Shown one piece after another: positions 54,985 through 63,385 of a DNA stretch of 64,000 bases. The DNA lies in contig JACCIC010000361.1 in the NCBI GenBank assembly GCA_018907035.1, positions 109,422 through 173,421 of the forward strand. Direction: 5' to 3'. A model generated the notes under the pieces. The model was not told the origin of the DNA. It saw only the letters and a program-made list of their open reading frames with translations, and did not search any database. Source of the stretch: Sycobia sp. Sy_11. Lineage: Eukaryota > Arthropoda > Insecta > Hymenoptera > Epichrysomallidae. The translations under genes were made by a program, and so were the position numbers. Every line of letters begins with the position of its first letter. Within the stretch, counting starts at the first letter, position 1.

Positions 54985-55262
54985 ACCAAAAACTATTTGG
55001 TAGTGGAAAAATTAGAAAATATTCCATTAAATAAGTTAAATTTTGAACCAATTATCTATAAAATATATGTTGATGACATTTTTACAATTGTACCAGAAAG
55101 GTGTATAGACGAATTAGTAGATGTTTTAATTCTATCCACGATATAATTAAATATACAAAAGAAATAGATTTAAGCGATAAGTTAGGTTTTTTGCATGTCA
55201 ATGTTATTAGAGTTAATAATAACAGAGTAAAATTAAATTGGTATAGAAAAAATAATTAATAA
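54985..55262 (+). mobile_element. Penelope-like element, reverse transcriptase fragment
   Basis: A plus-strand translation shows IYKIYVDDIFTIVPE, the catalytic RT motif with YVDD. After a frameshift near 55125 it continues with SIHDIIKYTKEIDLSDKLGF, LHVNVIRV and KLNWYRK, in the order seen downstream of the catalytic box in Penelope-like elements. The frameshift and following stops show it is dead. The GIY-YIG endonuclease is not recognisable. Confidence 0.75.
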
Positions 55263-55299
55263 ACGCGTATGCGAGCATTCCCAAGGACGAAAATATAAG

Positions 55300-55865
55300 A
55301 TTAACATTACTATATAATAATAATAACTATGATTCACATTATTATTATTATTATTATATTTTATTATAATAATTATCATTATTATTGTAATAACTTAATA
55401 TTATTTATAATATAAGAGAAATTATAATTAAGAATTATTATTATAACTAAGCGCCGACAATATTATAAGTATAATTAATATGACAGAAATACGAGCATCC
55501 TCAAGGACAAGCTCTTAAATTAGTATTAGAATGATTATAATCATAATGCGATTATTACTGTTCAGGGTTTGCGAACTGTAATAAACTTAAAGAGCTGATG
55601 GGAAGGATTAGAAAACAGTTTTGGAGTGAAGGTTTTTTATACCTGGCAGATAAATGAAAAAAAAATTATGTGGATAAGAATTGATAAATTCTTTTCATTT
55701 TGGTCCTCTTACAACCGTAAACGCATCCATATTTAAAGTGCCGATTTATAGTTTGGAATATTAAGAAACAATTATTATTATATTATTATAAAATTATTGT
55801 TGTAATTTTTCGGAAGTTCGATGCGAAATAATCGAACGGTGGCGTAAACACTCGATCGACCAATT
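55300..55865. other. AT-rich DNA with scrambled TTA/ATA trinucleotide runs
   Basis: 55310-55450 consists largely of imperfect ATT/AAT repeats. Two similar phrases (GCGAGCATTCCCAAGGAC near 55268, then CGAGCATCCTCAAGGAC near 55491) suggest a diverged local duplication. No gene. Confidence 0.5.
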
Positions 55866-56520
55866 GTCGTGTATAAAAGGGCAACTTTTCCGCCTCAAAA
55901 TCGGTTCGCTTGGCGATCCGCCTAAAAGAACCTCCCTAGAGCTGCCCTGACTCCAGAGCTCTAGTAATTCTGCCTCCGTCCGAAAATCCTGAATAGTGAG
56001 TTGTGGTCATGGTTGTATGGCGGTCCGTTATAGACCAGCAGACTCTACTGTCGCGACCGAAATCCGAAAATAGTGAAACTTGATCCTAGTTACGTGATGC
56101 TCCATGAAAGATCAGAGGCTTCACTAAATCCTTCATTATTTCCTGGTGAAACTTGATCCTAGATGTGTGGCGGTCCAAAAACTCCTCCTGCACCCTAGTA
56201 AGGCTTGATCCTGGTTGCGTAGCGCTCCATTAAAGATCAACGACTTTACTATTTCTCAAGAGATTTAATCTTGAGTGCGCTGCGCTCCGTTAAAGTTCAG
56301 TGGTCTCATTCCCAGCCCCGAATGAGTAGTGGTCCTGGGTATAAAAGCTTTGACGTATTTTGATGCGTGAGAAAAGAACCTAGTAGCGAGTCTAGCGACC
56401 ATGGGGCCGATGTGGGTTGAGCCTGTGCCAGGATGTAACAAGCGCCGGGTAATAATTAAATATCTCCTTCTAGACCACATACCAAACATAGACTATATGA
56501 TCAAGTTTGACCCGGATTGG
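55866..56520 (+). repeat. TATA-led block with degenerate tandem stem-loops (retroelement leader or LTR relic)
   Basis: Begins with GTATAAAAGGGC (about 55870). Stem-loops then repeat about every 60-120 bp with the core TGATCCTRGTTRCGTRRYGCTCC. The best units pair TAGTGAA (56071-56077) with TTCACTA (56120-56126) and, inside, TGATC with GATCA; and TAGTAA (56196-56201) with TTACTA (56246-56251), again with TGATC/GATCA inside. Weaker units flank them (about 55995-56048, 56150-56190, 56260-56307). The organisation matches the block at 62775-63290, so both are copies or relatives of one element type. It is non-coding. I infer a retroelement promoter/leader but cannot name the family. Confidence 0.55.
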
Positions 56521-56550
56521 TGCAATCAAACTCCGTGCGTAAACTGAATC

Positions 56551-56917
56551 GGTAAAATTTTTTTCCTATATTGGTACAACCTTTCTTGATGTCCGTGTGA
56601 AATTTGAGCGCCAAATCTCTATTAGAGTGTATTTGTTAGCTGTTTGCTTACGACGCAAAAAGTTTGCCTGGCGATATTGATTATGGAAAAAATAGTTGAT
56701 CAACGAGTTTGCTTAAAATTTTGTGTTTCCAAAAATCCCTTTCGGGGAAAGCAGCATGAGTCAATATCAAGTCAGCATAGTCAATATCGCTAGACAAACT
56801 TTTTATGTCGTAAACAAGCAGCTGACAAACACACACTAATGGAGATATGGCGCTCAAATTTCACACGGACATTACGAAAGGTGGTACCAATATAGGAAAA
56901 AAATTTTCACTGCAATA
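56551..56917. mobile_element. Mariner-derived foldback element with about 135-bp inverted repeats
   Basis: The left arm (56551-56685) and the reverse complement of the right arm (about 56780-56917) match over about 135 bp, including TTTTTTTCCTATATTGGTAC, GATGTCCGTGTGAAATTTGA, GCGCCA and AAAAAGTTTG..AGCGATATTGA. Just inside the left arm a frame opens as MEKIVDQRVCLKFCV, the start of a mariner-type transposase, then decays. Mariners normally have terminal repeats near 30 bp, so both arms appear to come from the same (5') end of the parent. Non-autonomous. Confidence 0.8.
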
Positions 56918-57468
56918 TTTGATATGCATACATAATATTTTATTTTGTATGTATGATTGTGTGAATAATTTTATTTTATAAATATAATAAATGAATAAAA
57001 TTGGGATATTTTTTAATGAATTTATTTATTTGTATTAATATAATGTTTTGAATACACGAAATGAATAATTGAATATTTATTATTACAATAATTCGTGTGT
57101 TGTTAAAAGATCATCTTTTTAAAATCACATTATGCATAAATGACTGTATTGAACTAAAGAAAATGAGCTTAGGTATGTTGAAAACACAGACAGTCTATCC
57201 TGCACTTGTATGGTTATTCATGTTAAGTTAGGTAGTCCATATAGGCCTTGCCGTGCGTTCCACAGAATTGTACTCGAGCGACAAATGGTGCATGTGCATT
57301 ACAGGCTTTATCCCTCCTGGCTCTGATTGGCTGAATCTGGCGCGCTGCCTTAAATTTATATAATAGTATTAAGATTACTAAAAAAATAACTACTCATATC
57401 TGCTAATATATACCGCTATTAATTTAAAAATTAATCAATAAATATTTTAATAAATTTAATTAGTAATA

Positions 57469-57470
<2 letters not shown>
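56918..57470. other. Non-coding DNA
   Basis: AT-rich except for a GC-richer piece at about 57240-57350 that may be part of an unidentified repeat (CTCTGATTGGCTGAATCTGG). No gene. Confidence 0.5.
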
Positions 57471-57510
<40 letters not shown>

Positions 57511-57527
57511 ATTATTATTATTATTAT
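57471..57527. repeat. (ATT)n microsatellite
   Basis: ATT trinucleotide run with one ATAATT interruption. Confidence 0.9.
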
Positions 57528-57689
57528 ATACTATTGTAATAATAATATAATATAAATAAAATGTATATTATTAATAATATTTTATTTTAATTTTGCCAGT
57601 GATGTGATAAAATAAGAATTAAATATTATTATTCAATATTATAATAGTTCACAATAATCATGATTTTTTTTATAAATTGTCGAAGAACC

Positions 57690-58042
57690 AAGGTTTTTTA
57701 GTAATTTTATGAAAAACTCGTAAAATTTTATATCTTTAGTAGCTCCTGCTACAAGTAAGGTTTTGTTAGTATCGTCATACATTAATTCTTTATAAACTTT
57801 CTTTAAGCTGAGAAAGGAATATCGACTGCGTTATGTAGTGTATCATTAGTTCTTGCTTCTTTCGCTAAGGTATCTACTATTTAGTTTCCTCTAATTCCAT
57901 GATGGGCAGGAATCCAGTAAAATTTAATCGAATTATTTCGATTAATTGCATCTAAATATTTTCTGTATTTATAGTATATAGGGATTTGTTTTGATATTAA
58001 CAGAGGTTTTTTGAAGATTAGATAGTATGCTTAAGGAATTCG

Positions 58043-58095
<53 letters not shown>

Positions 58096-58330
58096 CATTA
58101 TATTATCTTATATCATTATAATATCATTTTCTCTGAATTTTCTTGTCAAAAGTTGAGAAAAAGCAGCTGAGCCCGCTGAGTGCGTACGATCATCTTTACT
58201 GCCATCTATATATATTTCACAAGCGCTATCGGTATTTACAAGGCAGTTCATTTCATTGCTCGGATTGTTATATTTTTTAAGATCGATTCTAAATTCTTAA
58301 TATTAAATGAAATTATAGTAAGTAAAAGAT
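57690..58330 (-). mobile_element. Non-LTR retrotransposon relic, RNase H domain
   Basis: The minus strand encodes EIYIDGSKDDRTHSAGSAAF (start of an RNase H domain, first catalytic Asp in DGSK) near 58220-58155. Further on come KFYWIPAHHGIRGN, a stop, then IVDTLAKEARTNDTLHNAVDIP near 57930-57810, the end of the domain. An (AT)n run (58045-58090) has expanded in the middle. The stop, the microsatellite and the loss of the RT show it is dead. Such C-terminal RNase H domains occur in I/R1/Jockey-type LINEs. It lies just beyond the BEL/Pao LTR. Confidence 0.75.
58045..58090. repeat. (AT)n microsatellite inside the RNase H relic
   Basis: TA dinucleotide run splitting the RNase H coding remnant. 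Confidence 0.95.
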
Positions 58331-58535
58331 TAGAGTCGTACTTGTAGATAATATTTTGAAGCTTTGAAGCGATTCATGTTTATGAAGCTTTGAGGTGATC
58401 TTATGAGATTCCTAATACATTTTTCATATATTTGTAGTCGTTTATTCTTTGTTTTGTTTAGTATACTGTAATAGTAGTTGTAATGTTAATTATAGAAAAC
58501 TTAAATAGAATACGCGGAATAAATAATTTGAATAG

Positions 58536-58539
<4 letters not shown>

Positions 58540-58584
<45 letters not shown>
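58540..58584. repeat. (AT)n microsatellite
   Basis: TA run about 45 bp left of the BEL/Pao LTR end. Confidence 0.95.
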
Positions 58585-58589
<5 letters not shown>

Positions 58590-58630
58590 TATAAATAAAA
58601 GAGAAATCAATAATAATAATTTCTAAGAGT

Positions 58631-59236
58631 TGATACAAGTAAGTTTATTAATACTACTCTACGGCATAAAAAACCTCCACTCAGTGAGTGGAGGAAAAAG
58701 CCACAAAAACAAATAAGTAAATATAAAAATACTAGAATTTAATAAGCACTTATAATGATACTTAAAATTAGAAGAATGATCATTCTTAATAGTTATTAAT
58801 TACACACACCAAACTTACGCACGCTGATTGCAATCAAAATTGGCCGGCACACTCAATGAATCGGCGGGAAAGACTTATGCGCTGTAACCCACGCCGATAG
58901 AAATTCCAATTGAAGGGCGAGACTTATGCGCTGCAACCCGTTATTTCAATTGAAAAGCACAGAAAATATTACACTTATAAGGTAGATATTTTGGAACGGG
59001 CGAGATTATGCTCTGCAACCCTTTATAGTTCCAAACAGAAAGTATTACTTTAATAATGTAGATATTTTGGAACGGGCGAGATTATGCTCTGCAACCCATT
59101 ACAGTTCCAAACAGAATGACCCGCGAGAGCGCTATACTCCCTAACCATAGCATCGGAAGAGAGAATATAGCGCGCTCTTTTCGGCGCTACAAGTAATTTG
59201 AAACCATACATATTCTTAGCGCATGCGGCGCAAACA
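58631..59236 (-). repeat. 3' LTR of the BEL/Pao element, with four tandem stem-loops
   Basis: In element sense (minus strand) a purine tract AAGGCGGGCGGAA (59249-59237) directly precedes TGTTTGCGCCGC, as a polypurine tract precedes a 3' LTR. The LTR then holds four stem-loops (outer stems at 59111-59104/59073-59066, 59035-59028/58997-58990, 58952-58945/58914-58907 and 58898-58892/58866-58860), a 10-bp inverted repeat CCTCCACTCA/TGAGTGGAGG (58694-58674) followed by T residues, and AATAAA (58649-58644). The end at TATCA (58631) is my best guess. No matching 5' LTR is in the window, so boundaries are not confirmed by comparison. Confidence 0.65.
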
Positions 59237-59334
59237 TTCCGCCCGCCTTCGTCTATTAGACGAATTAACGAATAGTCTTATTTTAATTAATACTAAATTA
59301 CATAACATATACCATACTAACTACTTAAATCGCA

Positions 59335-62300
59335 TTATTTCTTATTTTCTTCTGTATATAAAGGGCTTAATCTTGCAATGTGACGTCGTAGAATCGTTGT
59401 GTCAGTTTTCACCGTCACTATTCGTACGATGCCGTCTGAGCTAGGGTGGATTTCAACAATACGGCCTAGAGGCCATTTAGAGGGAGGACACCGATCATCC
59501 TTTAATATTACTAATTGTCCAATAGCAAAGTTTTCCTTTATATCTCTCCATTTACTTCGATCTTGTAAGAGACTTAGATACTCAAGTGACCAACGTTTCC
59601 AGAATTGATTTCTAAGTCTCTGGACTAATTGATAACGAGAAAGGCGGTTTTCTGGTATCTCAATAGCAACTTCTTTATCGGGAATCAAAGACAAATTTTC
59701 GCCGATCAGAAAATGAGCAGGTGTTAAAACTTCTAAATCTTCGATATCCGCACTTAATGGACAAATGGGTCTCGAATTTAAACATGCTTCTATTTCTGCA
59801 AGAAGTGTAGTAAGCTCCTCGTAGGTAAGAGTGTGTTGTCCTATCATTCTTTTGAAGTGATGCTTAACGGACTTCACCCCAGCCTCCCATAGTCCGCCAT
59901 AATGTGGCGCATTAGGAGGAATAAAAATCCAGTTGGTTCCATTATTAGATAGAGTAGCAGCTGTTTCGTTATAAAATAGTGAAGCTAATGCGAACATGGA
60001 GCGTAGCTCCTTATCAGCCCCATGAAAAGTCGTTGCACTATCGCTATATAGTGTACTGCATATGCCTCTACGACATACGAAGCGTTTATATGCTGCTAAA
60101 AACGATGTAGTCGTCAAATCGCTTACTAGCTCTAGATGGAGAGCACGAGTTGAAAAACACACAAATAGGGCTATATAGCCCTTATAAGATCGATGGCCTC
60201 TGCCCTTCGTTGTTCTAACTTGAATAGGCCCGGCATAGTCTAAACCAGAGATTGAAAATGGTCTAGAAGGAGTCACACGCACAGCGGGCAAGTCGCCAAT
60301 GAGTTGATGAGCGAGACGAGGCTTGACTCGCTGACAAATAGTACAATTTCGAATTGTCGTTTTTATAAGCTTATTTCTACCGATAATCCAAACATTTTTT
60401 AAAAGTATGCTTGCAGTCAGTGTAGGTCCACCATGTAACGAAGTTTTATGTGCGTATCTTACATAAAGCCGACTTAGTGAAGATCGAGAAGGTAATATCG
60501 GTGGGTGCTTATGATCATCAGATATATTTGCATGCCTGAGACGACCACCGACGCGCAAGATATCGTTTTCTTTATCATAAAATGGATAGATTTTGCACAA
60601 ATCATGTCGTTTTGGTAAAGACTTTCCTGCTTTAAGAATATTTATCTCGGTAAAAAACGCATGCCTTTGCGTTAAGCGGATTAAAATCAAACGAGCTCTA
60701 ACAATCTCAGAGGTAGTAAGAAACGGGGGAAATTTAATATTATTTTCTCTTTCTTGTCTTAATCTTAATAATGGCCGGAAGCAGTAAGCGATAACACGAA
60801 TTAATCTACTTAAATTAGAAAATCGGCTAAAAATATCAGGCTCTTGCAATTCTACATGAGCATGCAAAGCTCGAGAACTATCGAATGTTGACGGCCAATG
60901 ATCGCTAGATTTTGAAAGCCACCGTGGGCCATGCCACCATAGCTCATTATTTATTAAATCAATTGGTTTGCAACCCCGCGAAGCCAAATCTGCCGGATTA
61001 TCTGACGATGGAACATGTATCCATACTGCTGAAGGTAACTCTGTTTGTAAATAGGAAATTCGATTGGCAACAAAAACCTTTCAGTAGCATGGATGCCGCC
61101 GTAGCCACATGAGTACTATTTGACTGTCAGTTCATACGTTAATGGACAAGTCTTTTAAAAAATTTAAGCTTCTCAGCCGACATATAAGCTTCACTAATAG
61201 CACCGCACCACACAATTCTAAATTAGGTATGCTCACTGTTTTTACAGGAGCTACCTTTGTTTTAGCAGATAAGAGAGTAACCTGAAAGTTTTCTTTTCCT
61301 TTATTTATTCGCAAATATACCGCTGCGCCATAAGAACGCGACGACGCGTCGGAGAAACCATGCAATTCATAAGAAACAGCTTCTGCTGTTCCCAACCAAC
61401 GATTAATTTTTAATTCGTAAAGATTTGATAGTGATTCACAAAATTCGCACCATCTAGCAGTTATTTCGGCAGGTAAAGTAGTGTCCCACTCACATTTGAG
61501 GATCCACAAATCTTGAATAATAATTTTTGCTCTTAATGTTATCGGTGATAGCCATCCTAACGGATCAAAAAGCCGCGCTATTGTTGACAGAATTATTCTT
61601 TTAGTCGGCGCGGTAGTCACGAGTTCGTTGATTTTTAAGTCAAATTTAAAAACATCATGCACCGGGCCCCATTGGACTCCAAGTGCTTTAACTATTTCAT
61701 TATTGATCTCTATTTGTTTTGGAATTTGAATTTCTGTATTTTCAGGTAAGAGTTTATTATTATTTGCAGCCCATTTATTCAGCGTAATGCCCGCGGATTT
61801 TAATATTTCAACAAGTTCATTACGCTTACTAATTGCAAAAAAAGATCATTATCTCCGGCGAACGTGTCATCCACGTATGTATTATTTTCTATACAGTCTG
61901 CGCCCAAAGGAAACCGAGAACGCTCATCTTGCGCTAGCTGCAATAACGTTCGCATAGCTAAGAAAGGGGCACAAGTCGTCCCGTATGTTACTGTGTTCAA
62001 GCGATACTCCATAGGCGTGCTTTGCGCGTTTGCTGACCAAAAAATTCTTTGAGAATCTTGATCGCGTTTATCAACAAGAATTTGTCTAAACATTTTTACA
62101 ATGTCTGTTGTAAAGACAAATTTATATTGTCGCCAATTCAATAAAATTAGAGACAAGTCTCGTTGAAGCGCGGGTCCGGAACTTAAATATTTATTCAAAC
62201 AATCTTTATCCGAGATTTCACGAGAAGCGTCGAAAACAATCCGGAGTTTTCTCTTTACATTAGATGAGGTAATCCCTTTACATGATACTACCGCATGATG

Positions 62301-62775
62301 CGGCAAGTACCATGATCGCGCATTTTTAATTTCACCCTCCGGAATACGTGACATATGCCCTAATTGTTCATGGCTAGTCATAAACTCGCTATATGCCACT
62401 GACAATTCTTTATCACGAGCTAAACGAAAATGAATCTACCTCAACGAACGCAAAGCCATGCGTCGAGATTCATCTCCCTTTTGAGGTAATTCGGTCTTAA
62501 ATGGGAGACGAACAACGTAACGGCCATCGGTGGCTCGACAATGAGTTTCAAGAAATTGTTTTTCGCATTGATTTTCCTCTTGATTTAATTTATTTTTACA
62601 TTCCGGCACTTTCTAAAAGCCAAAACGGTGTAAAGAATCTTGCAAAGAAATGTCAGTAGAACAATGAAGAACAACGTTAAAATTTGGTAACAAGCAATCC
62701 GCCCGCCGTCCGACGCTAGCGTCTAAAGAACCGGATAAAATCCACCCAAGGACTGTATTTTGAGCCGTTAAATTA
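59335..62775 (-). pseudogene. BEL/Pao retrotransposon pol (RT, RNase H, integrase), damaged
   Basis: Minus-strand polyprotein. From the right: a remnant with AQNTVLGWILSGSLDA (62770-62700), the pre-RT part, RT (62405-61800) with KLRIVFDASREISDKDCLN, DIVKMFRQI and the catalytic box NTYVDDTFAGD, RNase H (61660-61080) with HGFSDASSRSYGAAVYL, then integrase (60987-59335, 550 codons open). Integrase shows the zinc finger His-His-Cys-Cys (about residues 180, 185, 215, 218) and the catalytic triad Asp250, Asp316, Glu368 (SGLDYAGP, LYSDSATTF, GGLWEAGVKSVK), and ends with a DUF5641-type tail. Breaks: a frameshift and stop near 62630, a frameshift near 62430, a frame break near 61830-61800, and two in-frame TGA codons near 61125 and 61080. 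Gag and the 5' LTR are missing; coding ends abruptly near 62775. Long intact frames suggest a fairly recent death. Confidence 0.9.
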
Positions 62776-63290
62776 CATTATTTTATTATAAAAGGGCCTG
62801 CAAAAGGCAAATTCGGCAGTTCGCCCGGTGAACCAACTGCCCCGAAGTTGTTTTACACGAACTCCTCCCGGAGCTAAATTCTTTCCAGAGCTCGATTTAA
62901 TCCTGACTTTTTTCCTCTCCGAAATTATTAACTTGATCTCTGTTGCGAGGCGCTCCTCAAAAGACAGACGGTTAATAATTTACCTTTCCTAAGTAAACGT
63001 GATCCTGGTTGCGAGGCGCTCCTCAAAAGACCAGCAGTTTACTTATCCTGACTAGAAATTCTCCCCTTAACTCTTGATCCTGGTTGCGAGGCGCTCCTCA
63101 AAAGACCAGCGGAGTTAAGTTTTCCTTATTCTTTTATTCATTAAAATCTACCTGTCTCGGTTCATTAAATCCCCGCGTGGAAAATAACACCGGGTATTCG
63201 TGCGGTAATTAGCGCCGAATATTAGAGGCATTGCGGAAAATAGCGCAAAATTAACTGTAATAAAAATATAGATCTGGCGATAAATTAATA
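62776..63290 (+). repeat. TATA-led block with three near-perfect tandem stem-loops
   Basis: Starts with ATTATAAAAGGGCC at the broken end of the BEL/Pao pol. Three stem-loops follow with an identical 20-nt loop (TGCGAGGCGCTCCTCAAAAG). Outer stems: AAATTATTAAC 62922-62932 with 62971-62981 (11 bp); TAAGTAAAC 62990-62998 with 63037-63045 (9 bp); CTTAACTC 63066-63073 with 63112-63119 (8 bp). Inner stems: TCTGT/ACAGA in the first, CTGGT/ACCAG in the other two. A TTGAT or GTGAT bulge separates outer and inner stems. Two smaller stems lie upstream (GGCAGTT...AACTGCC near 62816-62841). Non-coding. Probably the promoter and leader of a retroelement in plus orientation; family unknown. Confidence 0.65.
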
Positions 63291-63385
63291 TTATTAATTA
63301 TTCTTTGTTTTTATATTTATTTGCTTCAGAATCCTGTAAATGGAGGAATTGGACTAGTTTTTTTAGATAAATAAATTAATTTTTT
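63291..63385. other. AT-rich spacer
   Basis: Short non-coding stretch between the stem-loop block and the 3' end of the non-LTR ORF. Confidence 0.5.

Noticed and set aside
55605..55650. Hammerhead-ribozyme-like CTGATG...GAAA motif near the Penelope relic
   Set aside because: The segment between CTGATG and GAAA cannot form the required stem, and the flanking helices do not pair.
59223..59608. Plus-strand frames across the BEL/Pao integrase end
   Set aside because: Antisense shadows of the 550-codon integrase frame.
55990..63120. CRISPR-like reading of the repeated units
   Set aside because: The genome is eukaryotic; there are 3-5 units only, with structured stems in place of unique spacers, within retroelement DNA.
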